64,000 bases of DNA from Isoetes taiwanensis (lineage: Eukaryota > Streptophyta > Lycopodiopsida > Isoetales > Isoetaceae), in assembly GCA_021234155.1 (NCBI GenBank), contig JAJEKV010000049.1:3563487-3627486 (forward strand), written 5' to 3'. Under the pieces are notes generated by a model. The model was given only the letters and a program-made list of their open reading frames with translations. It was not told the DNA's origin and did not search any database. The translations under genes were made by a program, and so were the position numbers. Shown in pieces: positions 1 through 11,329 of the stretch. Position 1 is the first letter of the stretch; each line of letters begins with the position of its first letter.

Positions 1-100
1 CAAGGACGCATGTCCTTGAAGGATGCCAAATGCAACATCCTAGCATTTGCCTAGCAAGATTCACATTTGTTGGGTGTACAACACATATGCCTTAAACTCT

Positions 101-137
101 ACAAGAAATTTATCGCGGCGGCCAAGGCCGCCGCGAA
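101..137 (+). repeat. CACTA-like end motif with perfect hairpin (copy A)
   Basis: A TACAAGAAATTTAT stretch runs into a perfect inverted repeat (arms 113-123 and 126-136, two-base spacer) made of CGCGGCGGCC and its complement. TACAAGAAA next to a GC-rich subterminal palindrome is what the ends of many plant CACTA (En/Spm) elements look like. The first bases read CTC rather than CAC, and no opposite-orientation end is visible, so this is only a candidate terminus. Confidence 0.4.
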
Positions 138-317
138 CATTTCTTTCGTTCCTAACCTGTTCAATTGGATCCACTATAATGTCTAACGGTCATAAATTTC
201 TAGCTGGGCAAGCAATGTTTGGACCACATTCAAGTAATGTTTGGACCACATTTTGATCCTATGCTAGAAGGCTAAGAGCTATATTGAAATACATTGGAAA
301 TAACTTGGTTCCTTGGC

Positions 318-419
318 CGCAAACTTTTCTCTTGATTCCTTGGTTGCGAACATTTCTCTTTTCCAATCCGCAAACTTTTCTCTTGATTCCTTGGTTGCGA
401 ACATTTCTCTTTTCCAATC
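318..419. repeat. 51-bp tandem duplication (two copies)
   Basis: Unit 318-368 is repeated at 369-419 with essentially no change; it starts CGCAAACTTTTCTCTTGATT. No gene is associated with it. Confidence 0.85.
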
Positions 420-3400
420 CTCGTGTCCTTACTCAAATAAAGGGTGAAGATTGTGTTTGGATCATGTGTCAGTTTGAACGTGGGGGATTTGAACCCACAC
501 TATTGGCTTGCGTTCTTGAGCCCATATGATACATGGATGTTGTGGTTCGCGACAACAATAAAGCTTCAAACTGAACTAACCTCAAGTGAGAAAAGTTCGA
601 GCATTCTAGGATCTACATGGCAGTACAAAACTGTAAGACTATGGGGTCCTATGCATGAAATGTACACTAGAGAAAACTCACTATATAAAAAACAATGTTT
701 ACCAAAAAGACAGCAAAAATATAGACAGCAGATGCACATACAGTTCTTTGATCTGCAAAAAACAATTCTCTTGTATAGAAGCCAGGTTAGCTCGTGAAGA
801 ACAAAACCATAAATACAATAGAGAAAATTTGTCCCTATCCCTTTGAAGCAAGCTCGTAGCCATCCAAAGTCATTGTCAATGTAATAGATGTCCACATTTC
901 TCTATAGCAACGATGTATTGAACTCTAATTTTCCACAAATAATAAAAGTTTGGATGCCAATAGCATTCTCAACTCTCTTCTCTAGACAAATGCAGCTCCA
1001 AATATGTGTTGTTGATCTGCCAAAATGCATTTCATTAAGACGAACCCTAGCTGCAATATAATCAGGATTATCCCACATAAAAGTAGCTTCATTCAATCTG
1101 AGAAAATTAAAGACCGAGTACCTAAGGGCAGAAAATGTATATTTGTGTTCACATTCAAGATATGTACCTGCTTTGCTTCAAGATCAGACTCATGTTTTGT
1201 GCTTATCAATTCAATTTGTAACTTTTGGCATTCGACCTACACTTAAGACCAGATTTATAATTAGACAGAATTTTCTGTGGCACCTCAAAACATAAGTAGA
1301 AATGTCATTCACCTCTAGCATTGCCATTTTTGTTTTTGCTTCACGCTGAGATGAACTTGCACGTTCTACTTTCTCTCTCTATGCCTATGATTCAAAAACA
1401 TAATTAACATCTTCCTTCAAGCAATTTTCTAGAATGATCTCCAACTTGGACACTTTACATACGTGTTCAGATCATCGTTGTAGTTGCATCATGAACACTT
1501 GCTCTAATTATGTTTCTCTTGACCGCCAATTATATTCAACAAAAGTTTAAACATTAACTACTTCAGAACCAATCTAATTTCCAAAGGCTGATGGGTTAGG
1601 GAAATACCATCCATGTGGAATTATGAGCAGCATGCTCTTCCTCGGCCCCTTCTTTTCAGCTGCACGTTCCTCGTGTAAGGTCTAAGAACATTTAGATAAT
1701 GTGAAGCTACAAAGCACAAACCGGGTTGCTAAATCTCTTGCAAGTGCTCTCTCATAAATGAATTCTTTGTCAACTAATGTTACACGGTTGAATAAAAAGA
1801 AGAAGCTAAAATAGACTAAGGAATGATCATGGCCCACGAGAGATATATCCAAGCCGGAGGAATGTAGACTCTGCAACACATTCAAGTGCACATATTAGTT
1901 CATGCTCATTCTTTATAGCCATGATCTTAGATGCGTTTGCCTAATGTGCAACATTTCTTGCACTGCATGCATGATTGTCATAATAAAGCAGAGACCCACT
2001 TTGTCATGCAAAGGCACTTGCAAATGAACATGCCAACATTCTCGTGACAACACGCAGACATGTTTCTATGGAAGATGCAACATGTTTCGCATCTTCCGAC
2101 CGGCTACATCTTTGTTTGTGCGGTGTCGTTATCTGCATCTTAATCTCCAATGCAACCACGCCAAGAAAACCATCTCACATCCGAAGCTAGGTTACTTTTG
2201 TTCTAAAACATCTTCATGCTTTAAATTATTACACGCAATCCAACAGCATCCACAACATTGCTTGCAAGCTTGTTAATCTTCAATACCCATCTTTGTATTC
2301 ACAAGCTTGAACCTAAGACGTCTGCCTAGTACTATCATTCTTTCTAGTCCTTTACGTGTGACACAAATACATGGGTTAGATGCCCTGAGAACTCTTGGCC
2401 TGCAAAAGTTCTGAGTGACGACCGCCACATACCCCCAAGCTTGAATCATTAAAGATGCTCATAATATTTTGAGAATCAGACGTCAGGCAGGAAAATATCA
2501 TCATTGTCATGTAATCAAGCAAATAAAAGTCGATCGAGGAAAACAAAATGACATCGTAGATGATGCAGAATTTGAGATCAAGCTGGGCATTATACCTTGC
2601 CATGTTCTTTTTTTAGTATTCTATCAAAGACAGCATAAGATTTCGTCTAGCTCCTTCAAATACTCTTGGCAAATATTTGGATAGTGCAGAACAAACTCAA
2701 CTAGAAAATTGGCACTCCCTACATCGAATTTGTTATTTGCTACAAACACATAATAATCCATACCTTTTGAGATGATGATGTTAGAATATCAAGAGGGTAA
2801 ACGCTTCTTAATTCAATCCAGAACTAGGTGCGCAAAGATGGGAAATAATAAGACTTTTGAATCTTGCTCCTGCCTAGTTTATCCAAAGCATGGAGCGACT
2901 CAACCGAAAGACAAAAGCAAAGTAATCGGGAATGCTTTGTTAGAGAGTGTTTCAAGACAAACCTTGCCATCTTCTCGCGCAGCAGACTTTGTGCTAAGCA
3001 GAGAATAACCAACTTCCGCCACAGATGCGCTGCTCATACTTCTGCAGAAAAAAGGAATTGAGACCCAGGAAGAACCAACTAGACCAAGGCCGGAGGACAG
3101 ATCCGGCAGCAAAGGAAACAAACTCGGTAGAAGGAAAGGGTCCGAGGGCGGCTCTGTTTCCCTGCTGGCATTTTCTGCTAGCTCCACCATAGCTCGGCAG
3201 AGTAGACGCAGAAGGAAGGAGGAAGAAAGACACAGGTGAGGGGAGTCACGTGGCTGTGGCTCCTCCTCAATAAATGCAATGCAAAATTGCAAAAATGTTC
3301 CCCGAAAATTTTTTTTGACATTTGGCACGCATGCAATGGAGCATCAAGGAATCTTGAAGAATAGAATCAAAGTGAATGCTTTACATATGTTTTGATATGG

Positions 3401-3434
3401 GGTTTTCTTGACATTTTCGTAATTATGCTTACCA
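420..3434. other. Intergenic, no gene recognised
   Basis: AT-rich sequence with only short frames. One minus-strand frame at 902-1096 is preceded by a pyrimidine-rich stretch ending in CAG, so it could be an exon relic, but its peptide (containing DNPDYIAARVRLNEMHFGRS) is not one I recognise. A longer minus-strand frame at 2900-3328 has low-complexity Ser/Leu/Pro composition and no recognisable domain. Confidence 0.5.
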
Positions 3435-3466
3435 TTACAAGAAATTTATTGCGGCGGCCAAGGCCC
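3435..3466 (+). repeat. CACTA-like end motif (copy B)
   Basis: Second copy of the motif at 101, same orientation: TTACAAGAAATTTATTGCGG followed by CGGCCAAGGC, with the second palindrome arm decayed. The two copies share about 28 positions with one mismatch. Same-orientation copies 3.3 kb apart are not the two ends of one element; they are more likely two independent or truncated copies. Confidence 0.4.
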
Positions 3467-4478
3467 CCACAAGTAATTCTCTTTACTGACTCAATTATTA
3501 GTTTTGTAAATGTGTCTCAGTTTGGAACAGTGTCTGGTTTTACCTACTTGTACTTGAATTCCCTTGAGATTTCCTTAAGATATCTAAAGATTATCCTACG
3601 ATGTAAAAGAAGATGGTTTTTGCATTGCTACTGCAGACTTCAATCTTGCATGGACTTTGTTGTGTAGACTTTGAGTGACTTCGAAATCTAAAATTTGGAG
3701 CTCTTTTCGAAGACTACAAGCTCCTATTGTATTCTCCAAACCAATGTATTATGATATAAAGTGTAATATTGCATTGACCTTATGAAGCTTGAGGATTGTT
3801 GTCAGATCATGCACTATGCCTACTTTTTCAAAGCCAACTATGAGATGGCTATGCGACACTCTGTTTGCATCTTATCCATTAAATAATCTTAAGCTCTCGA
3901 AAAGCCACAGAGCAGTTAATGGTTTTCCCACCATACTATAATCTATTATCGTTGATGGGCGCTCTAGTAAATTCCCAGCCATTAGATAGGGGAATATTCT
4001 GAGGGATATGCCCTCTAGTGCGATCCCATCCCTACACCTCATCGGGAGATGGGGTGAAACGCTGATGTGGCTCTATTCCTAAGGGGCCGTTGACATCCAT
4101 TGGCAGGGATTTTGATGTGAATTGACTTCAAAGTAGCAACTGCCACTATTCCAGGCACTAAAGCAGCAGCGGCTCATGCAACTAAATTAGCAGGCAGCGA
4201 GGTCTCTCCCACAAGCTTCCCTGATACAGTGGCGAAGCAGCCCAACAGTTTGGCAGCCGTCAAATCCGAGGCTTCTTGAGCACCTGCAAAGAAGATGGAC
4301 AAACAAACCGGGGGATTTGAACCCCCTGCCACCGCAATTTCCCATCCTTTTTTTAACTCTCATGTCTGATCATGCACACAATGAGCAGCCAAAAGGAAGA
4401 GGAATTACCTAAGTTTCATTGGCTTTGCATACGAAATTGCTAATCCACAAAGTGCATGAGTTCAGATAACATACCCTT
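3467..4478. other. Intergenic, no gene recognised
   Basis: No sustained reading frame and no recognisable repeat. A B-box-like GGGGGTTCAAATCCCCC sits on the minus strand near 4308-4326 without the rest of a tRNA. Confidence 0.5.
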
Positions 4479-4619
4479 TACCTACCAATGAGAGCAACAA
4501 GAAGGCAGGCCATGTAAATGCGCCACTGTATAGCAGTGAATAGAAATTTACCTACCAATGAAGAGCAACAAGAAGGCAGACCATGTAAATCCGCCACTGT
4601 ATAGCAGCGAATAGAAAAT
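4479..4619 (-). repeat. 70-bp tandem duplication containing an exon-like module
   Basis: Two copies (4479-4548 and 4549-4619) differ at a few positions. On the minus strand each copy reads a pyrimidine-rich tract ending CTATACAG, then about 45 bases coding WRIYMxCLLVAL, then GTAGGTAAA. This is the layout of a 3' splice site, a mini-exon and a 5' splice site. The peptide is hydrophobic and would suit a membrane segment. The parent gene is not recognised. Confidence 0.5.
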
Positions 4620-5030
4620 GAATAAAAATAAAGCGAGCACAGCCATACCATTGCAGCAGCCCGGAATCGCCCTGAGAGGCCACCGTAGCCCAGGCTACAC
4701 ACCGGAATGGATCATGAAATGGAACTCTCTGCCCAGAACGCATCCAGAGCTGGCGGATTCGCCATGTAATGCAGTATCAGCTTCCTATAAACAGAAATCT
4801 CTACCTTCTAAACTTGGCGCCTGCACCAAACCATGGACCGAAGCTCCTCGACCCCAGCCACGCCACTCCAAGAATACAGGAAAGAAGAAGATTCGTTTTT
4901 GCCCTAAATCCATACTCAAAAACATACAATACAACCCTAAAACCATTGAAACCATACGTTATAAACATACCCTTTCATGAACTAGCAAACTATATAGCCT
5001 AAGCAAGCTATAAAAAGCTGGAACGACGAC
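4620..5030. other. No gene recognised
   Basis: A plus-strand frame (4618-4980) and minus-strand frames overlap here, none with a recognisable domain. A minus-strand ATG near 4760 opens MANPPALDAFWAE and could be a first exon of the locus with the duplicated mini-exon; this is speculative. Confidence 0.3.
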
Positions 5031-5246
5031 TTAGAGACCTTTCAATTCCATTTCGTGAAAGAAATTGCAACCTTGCTTTACATCCACTTTAATAAGATTA
5101 TTCATAACACTGGTGCATAAAGTAACATTAGGGGTGCATCTAGCCTCGACCATTTCTATAAAAAGCTTGTATTCTTCAACTTTAGACATTTTACCATAAG
5201 TATTCATGAAAATTATATAAGAAATAGTAGGAGGTTTTTTAACCAT
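5031..5246 (-). pseudogene. PPR (pentatricopeptide repeat) protein fragment
   Basis: A 71-residue minus-strand frame carries about two 35-residue PPR motifs: SYIIFMNTYGKMSKVEEYKLF, an EM turn, then TPNVTLCTSVMNNLIKVDVK and a final FFHEMELKGL. The spacing and the Y-x-x-x-M/I-x-x-Y-G-K, F-x-E-M-x and P-N-V-T signatures fit plant PPR proteins, which bind organellar RNA. Normal PPR proteins have 10 or more repeats; here a TGA lies just upstream of the first methionine and a stop follows the second motif, so it is a broken fragment or an isolated exon. No targeting peptide is present. Confidence 0.6.
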
Positions 5247-6680
5247 TTTCTTTCATTCTTTGGAGTATCCCCTGCTATTGCAGTTTCCTTAGCAAATCCT
5301 ATAATTCATCTGCATTGCTGTGAAGAGTAGCAAAAGTCTGTTCATCAGAACACTCAAAAAGCAACATATCATGTATGATTTCATGCCTTAGCATAATACA
5401 AAACATACAAATAAGTTGTTCAGTGGTTTTCCTTATCAAATCTTGTATCTTTCAAGAACGAAGATTGCCAGATTGAATTTCAAGGCAGGAATGCAACAAG
5501 CCATATCTGGCAACAGTTTCTGGAGAGTCATCCAAGCAAATGCTCAGCAAAAGTGCCATGTTTGTGAGATCATTCTCCAGCTCTGGTTTGATTTAGAACT
5601 ACGAGCAAAAAAAGCAATTTTGGATAAACGAGCTCGTATTCATAGCGAAGAAATTTTCGTGAGAGATCAAAGGCCCTGGTATAAATGGACGAATCCGCCA
5701 TAGCTAGAACTCTAGAAGTAAGACTAGAACCACGGGATAAGTCTGAGATTCTTACTCCAATAAACTTGCAAGCGGCAAGAAAGGACAACAGAAGCTTATT
5801 TGATTCTTTGAAAGCATCCACCTGGAGGAGGAGCAACTAATTGATGTATTAAGCTCAAGAAATCTTATAATCTGCACAAATTTCTCAAATCTATGCGATG
5901 AGACAAATATAGCAAATGCATGCTGGTGGCATTCAAGCATAGAAACTCACATAATTTATTAAAAGCACAAATGTGTACACGATTTATCCTAAAATTGTCA
6001 TATATTAATCAAAAAGGTCAATTCCAATAGAGGCAATCTATCCATCTGAATGCTCAAAGCTTTTAATGCCAAGAGCAAATTACAAATAGTTCTTTCTGAG
6101 TTATTTGCAACAAATGGAGCTTGCGCTATAGCAGACGACCCTATATAGCTCTGTCTGAATTTTTTATGGCAGATCAGAGCATTTTCTATGGCTGCATCCC
6201 TCTGCCACAACACAAAACAGATGTATCTTTCTTGACTTTGAAATGAACAGGATTTGATATTGTTTCTCTACTTCAGAGATCGCCATGCCAACTATCTTCA
6301 GAAGGAAAACACAAATTCCACTTTCCCAATCCGACGATAGTGCTTCATGCAATTTGTCTCCAGAACGAAAACATGCGCTCACATGTGATGCGCTCTGCCG
6401 CACTTAGATTGCGGCAGAGAGCAAAAAAGTTAAAACAAAAATGATAGAATGATTTATATATATGTTTAGATAAATGGTTTTGGTGTGTTAGGGAGATATT
6501 CTTTTTGGCTTGAAAAAAAATAAAAATTCAAAAAATATTGGCAAGATCATAAAGAAGAAATAACTATTAAATATAGCACAAATTTCATAACACACCAAAA
6601 CAATTTTTTTTTTCTTTTCCGATATAAAAAACAACTGGCAACTGGCAACAATCCAGTTCCACTTCTTTGCAAAAAAAATA
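5247..6680. other. No gene recognised
   Basis: AT-rich with several short minus-strand frames (5570-5836, 5752-5940, 5998-6213, 6164-6403), some next to splice-like CAG or GT sites. They may be exons of a decayed host gene, but none shows a domain I can name. Confidence 0.4.
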
Positions 6681-6713
6681 TGGAATAGAATAGAATAGAA
6701 TAGAATAGAATAG
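6681..6713 (-). repeat. (TTCTA)n tail of LINE-1
   Basis: About six units of TAGAA on the plus strand (TTCTA on the minus strand) directly follow the end of the LINE coding region on the minus strand. Non-LTR elements often end in a short tandem repeat instead of poly(A); this marks the 3' end of the LINE. Confidence 0.8.
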
Positions 6714-7333
6714 TTTTTTAGCGTCCACGGAGACCAATTGGCCTATGGGACCCAAACAAAAAGAGAGCAGCAAGCGTATTACTGACAGGATTAAAAAAAC
6801 CCCCGCCCCGAAGGGTTTTCGAGAGAAAAACCTTAGCAGTAATAAGCATGCTGGCACACTGTACAATTGCATAGGACAGTTCAATACCGTCCGTAGGACG
6901 CAAACGAGTCCGTGCATCCATAACCTCCTGGAGGTATGACCCCAACAATCCCACTGACACCGTAGTCAATAACTGATGTAACGGCTGGCCAGGCACTAGT
7001 AATCGAACATATCGCTCTCGGATATGGGCAAATCCTGGGCAGATCTGGAGGGCATGACATTCATCCTCAATCGCGCCCTGGTGGCAACACTGGCAAAGCC
7101 TTTGCTCTCGTGGTTCCCGAGCCCAACGCCCCGTTTCAATGCGGAGGCGATGTGCACCCGTGCGAATGGAAGCTATAAGTCTGCGCTTCTTCATGGGCAG
7201 CTGGGTGTACAAGTACTGGTGTGGGCCTCTTGTGAGCCTAGGATTGACTTGTTGCTGATAGTGTGCCAGCTTAACGTGCGTCAGAGCCTCTGCATCCCAG
7301 AGCTTGCGAAGGAAAGTAGCATCCAGGTACAGT
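6714..7333 (-). pseudogene. LINE-1 ORF2, C-terminal module (3' part of split LINE)
   Basis: Minus-strand frame that stays open up to the LTR boundary at 7333. It carries the RLIASIRTGAHRLRIETGRW block and a zinc-binding signature C-x2-C (CQCC), then EDECHALQICP, the compact Cys/His module found after the reverse transcriptase in one group of LINEs. The downstream part ends near 6720 just before the TTCTA tail. The coding phase at 7333 matches the phase of the LINE sequence that resumes at 17544, so this is the missing end of that LINE, cut off by insertion of E1. Confidence 0.85.
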
Positions 7334-9231
7334 TGTTGCCCCTTGAAGTGGCAACATGAAGAAGAGATGAAGATATGAAGAAAATTCTAAGTATTGGAGG
7401 AGCTATTAAGGAAAAGTATCAGGCTGGAAGAGAATCTAGGCCAGGTGAGTACCCCTGCCAAATCCTCTAGCCAAAACTAGCCATCCTTGATTTTTCCCAA
7501 ATTTTTTGAGCCTATCTCCTATTTTTTTCTTGAATTTCCCTATCGCTAGCCAAATATGCTTCTAAAGATGCCTAAAAATCCAAAAATGCCAAAAAATCTA
7601 TACCTTTGCCAAGTGGCATCCTAGTCATCATCCTAAAGTGCCAAAGATGTCAAAAAGTCAAGTGAAAGTCAAAATGGAAAGCCAAAAGGCACACTTTCTA
7701 AAAAATACCCTTGCCACGTCATCAAGAGTCAAAATGCCACCTAGGATGGCCACCTTGTTCAAAAAATGCTTTGTCATCCAACTTGGGTTATATCTTTGCC
7801 ACTTGGGCCAAAATCATGCCACCTCATCAAAAATATCAAGGGGCATTTAAAATCTCGAAAATTCACTTAGGCAAAAAGCCATGTTTGACTTTGCCACATC
7901 ATCCTTCACTATGCCAAGTCATCATTTCATCATGTCACCATCCATTGCCCAGTCACCATTGATTCACCTTTTAGCCAAAAATCAAAGTGCCATTTTTCAA
8001 AATTTGACCACATCATCTTGTAGCCCCAATGAAAATATGCCACGGCACAAAAAACTTCCAAAAAGACCCTATATAGACCTTTAAATTCCACTTCTTGGGA
8101 ATCGTGCCCTTTGAAAAAATATAAAAAATTGTCCTATTCTACCCCCGACCTAGATTCCTTTTCCAATCAATCCCCTCCACGTGGCTCACCCGGGCGTGTG
8201 GGGGCGTGGAGGTACCGAATCCCACGTGGGCAAGACACGCCAATTTAAAAGTTTGCGTGGATTGGGCTATATATCCCCCGGCTGACTTTTCGATTTTGGC
8301 CTGTGGGATATATCCATTGAAGAAAATTTCGCCAAGATCCATTAGGGTTCTATGATTCTCGACCCCGCCGCAATTTGAGTGATGCGAAAGCAGTCACCGA
8401 TCATAATCGACTTCCGAACCAATCGAATCATGAAGAAGATGCTGAATTAATAGAGATCATGCCAAGAACAGAGTATTGCCTATTTTGGGAAAAAAAGAGT
8501 TCGTGAGCCATATGCGCACAAATTGGAGCTCTAACTACCCCCGACATGTGTCTATAAAGACGATCCGAGCCGTATTCTATGGCAGGAGAGGAGATTTTTG
8601 ATTAGAAACCCGCCCTTGTTCTTGAAAGCCAAGATTTCGAAGTTTCGATACAAATTCTATTTCAGAGTGATCGAATGGATTACCCCGACAGGTGTATTAT
8701 GTTCCTAAGATAATCGAGAAAAGTTTTCTTGAGCAATTCATGGTGTTTCCCCTTTCTTCAATCGATTTTGAAAGTGTTTTTTCAAAAAATTAGGGTTTTC
8801 CATTTTTACGTGTCACCCATTTCTCGCTTAACTTTGCCAATTAATTCCCCATCAATCTTTATCAACAAATGAGTTGAAATCAATTCAAGTTATCCGATAT
8901 TATCTAGATTTAGCTAAATTGATAGCTATTCGCCGTAATTTGTTCAAAAATTCATCCGCATTCAAAGGAAGTTTGTCTCAGATCCCCAAGTTTTTCTTCA
9001 ATCATTTTCACTACTTTGTTGCGAGAAAAAATCCTACCATACACCCGCATTCACATATCACCTCATTTCCTCACGTTTGCACCTCTTTTTCTCATCTTTT
9101 CACATCCCCTCACCACATCTTTGGCTCTCGCACCCTAAACACGTAATTTGGCAAGTATCTTTTAGGAAATCCCACAATTTAGAGATTTGTGCATCACAGC
9201 TTTTTGCAAGGATTCTCGTGGAAAGACAACA
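7334..9231 (+). repeat. E1 5' LTR
   Basis: Begins TGTTGCCCCTTGAAGTGGCA and ends GGAAAGACAACA, matching 15643-17543 throughout with scattered single-base differences. It opens with a 7-bp hairpin (TGTTGCC/GGCAACA). TATATAG at 8070-8076 and CTATATATCC near 8263 are candidate TATA boxes. CCACGTGG at 8177-8184 and CCCACGTGGG at 8221-8230 are G-box-type sites. Confidence 0.92.
8177..8230. promoter_or_regulatory. Pair of G-box (CACGTG) sites in the E1 LTR
   Basis: CCACGTGG (8177-8184) and CCCACGTGGG (8221-8230), both repeated in the 3' LTR at 16492-16499 and 16533-16542. CACGTG cores are bound by plant bZIP and bHLH factors. They lie about 100-150 bp after the TATATAG at 8070. Regulatory use is inference. 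Confidence 0.45.
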
Positions 9232-9236
9232 TCTTT

Positions 9237-9253
9237 TGGAGGTCCTACGGATT
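9237..9253 (+). other. E1 primer-binding site, tRNA-Gln type
   Basis: TGGAGGTCCTACGGATT begins 5 bases after the LTR. Apart from missing bases in the CCGGG run it is the same as the E2 site (31370-31388), which is complementary to the 3' acceptor and T-arm of plant tRNA-Gln (acceptor TAGGACCT plus CCA). Confidence 0.75.
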
Positions 9254-9289
9254 CTCTAAAAAACTCTTGCAAAAAACTTGAGAGCCCTC

Positions 9290-10430
9290 ATGGTGAGGCA
9301 CCCAAGGAAGACTGGTACAGATATGGATGGTGATGGAGAGCCTAGCCACGCTGAAGATATGCCTTTGGAGCATGGGTTGGCAAAGCATTGTTAGAAGAAG
9401 CCAAAGAATAAAGACCTCTAGGCAACTATGTCGACCCTATCTTCAAGGTTGGAGACGCCTCCTTCACAGCCCCCTTTATGACGTAAAGAAACCCCTTGAG
9501 GTATTTCTAAACTCATTTGATGATTATTTTAGGAATCATGCTCCTAGAGGTATGACTAAGTTGGAATTGTTCAAGCTTTCTTTATCTGATGACCTTGCTA
9601 CTAAATGGTTTAACACTCAAAGAAAGATTTATGGTGTTCACACATTTGAAGAGATGAGGAGCAGATTCATTGATAGGTTTGGCGAACTGCGGACTCTAAA
9701 CTTTGCTTCAAAGAATTGCATTCTCTTTCTATTAGAAGTGATGAAAGCATAGAAGCTTATGTTGATAGATTTGGAGAGCATGTGATAAAGTGTGAGTCAA
9801 AGGGTGTTGATAATCCTCCTTTGCATTTGATCACTGCTTTCTTGCATGGTTTGAAGTTCAGACCTCCCGCTTACAAGAAGTTAATGAAGATACATCAACA
9901 ACAACGTTTTGAGACATTACCAAGGGTATTTTCCAAAGCAATTGAGATCAGCAGGCTAAGGGCTGCATTTTCTACTTTTGAGCACGTTGATCTTGATTAT
10001 TTCAATGATTTAGAGACTAACTATGAACCTGTGTGTACAGTGAAGAAGAAAAATTCTTTTGAAGAAGATATGAGAGAAGAGATTTCTAAGTTGCAAGCTA
10101 CTAACCTCAAAATTGCAACCGAACATGCCAGACCGGCAGAGACACTTATGGAGGTTACCAAGCAACTCTCTCGAGCTCAAGAAGGCTCCAAAGACCCCAG
10201 AGATGAGGCATCCGACTTCAAGTCTTTGATTCTACACAAAGTAGAAAGCATTGTACCCATGAAGAAGCCGTGCCATTCGAAAGTAATTGCTGGTCCAAGC
10301 CTTGCCCTAGATGTGATAAAAAGGGCCACACTTGGTAAGGAGTGCCCCGTTTGTTCATATTGTAAAGAAACAGCCATTATGAAGACAGGTGCAAGATCAA
10401 AGAGTATATGTTGAAAGATAAAGGTAAGAT
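9290..10430 (+). pseudogene. gag: E1 gag (frameshifted) with two zinc knuckles
   Basis: Begins at the ATG at 9290 (MVRHPRKTG), a start shared in kind with E2 (MAPRK). The capsid region contains FLNSFDDYFRNHAPRG, LSDDLATKWFNTQ and FIDRFGE, continuing after a one-base shift near 9715 as SIEAYVDRFGEHVIKC and LITAFLHGLKFRP. This is the retrotransposon gag capsid fold that packages the RNA. A charged helix follows. At 10302-10420 two CCHC knuckles are visible across frameshifts: CPRCDKKGHTW..KEC and CSYCKET..HYEDRC. Not functional as it stands. Confidence 0.85.
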
Positions 10431-10799
10431 GTAGATGCATCCTTTTCTCATGTCAAGTTTCGACGACATGAGAAGGAGGTGATGAACTTCGAAGAGAAGA
10501 AGAGGTCTTGGTCACCGGTACTCCCTATAGCCTAAGACCTGCACCTCGCAAGCCAACATGCCTAGAAATAGCATAGCTCCTCCGCCCTCGCGGGTTACAG
10601 AGCCGTTTCACCTCAAAATGACAGCCCTTGTGTTAGGTGAAGTTGACCAGGTGTTGAAGTCTACTAGAGTCACCCTAGATGTTTTGACCTTGTTAAGAAT
10701 AGCACCTTCCTATAGAGAGCGTGTCAAAACACTTATAGAGGAGAATTCGTGAACCCACTGGCCCACAACATCTCTAGAGTTGGGAAAGACCCCCCGTAT

Positions 10800-11210
10800 A
10801 TTCTCATGTGAAGCTCAAGTCGGAAGGTAAAACACTCTCTAAAGTCATCTTGGATGGAGGCTCAGGTATAAATATCATGCCTTTACATATTATGGACTCT
10901 TTAGAGTTAAAAATCACTTCGCAAAGACCAATTATTATGGAAATCTTTTGCTAATGAGAGTGTACAACCAAAAGGAGTCGTTAATGATGTCTTGACAGAT
11001 GTAGGGGGCATCAAGATGACCCCGGACTTTGTTGTAGTACGTTTCCTTCTCGTCGATTGGCAGCTATGACCTTCTTTTTGGGCGTAAAGTGGCTCAAGTG
11101 GTTTCTCAAAGCCGATTGGGGAGGAGGTAAATGCACAATATGATGGTAAGCAAGAAGTCACACTCTACAAACCGTGAAGGTAAACTCCAAGAAGAATTTG
11201 CCTTTTAATT
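10800..11210 (+). pseudogene. E1 aspartic protease remnant
   Basis: VILDGGSGINIMPLHIMDSL at about 10841-10905 is the active-site region of a retroviral-type aspartic protease of the D-G-G-S type used in non-chromovirus gypsy elements, followed by LKITSQRP. The rest, up to FLLGVKWL-like sequence near 11070-11100, is scattered over frames. It would process the Gag-Pol polyprotein. Confidence 0.6.
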
Positions 11211-11329
11211 GATGATGCACTAATCTATAAAGATGTAGGTGTGTACAACATCTATGTAGATCCCCTTTGGAAGAAGAAGAGCAAAAACTTGATGAGCATA
11301 CTCATACATTGTTCTTTTGATGGCGCTTG

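Noticed and set aside
480..510. tRNA-Leu-like T-arm (GTGGGTTCAAATCCC) on the minus strand
   Set aside because: No D-arm, anticodon arm or acceptor stem can be built around it; at most a SINE or tRNA relic.
2900..3328. 142-codon minus-strand frame
   Set aside because: Low-complexity Ser/Leu/Pro composition, no domain, overlaps other equally long frames.
4308..4326. B-box-like GGGGGTTCAAATCCCCC on the minus strand
   Set aside because: No A box or tRNA fold nearby; a perfect palindrome of this kind can arise by chance.
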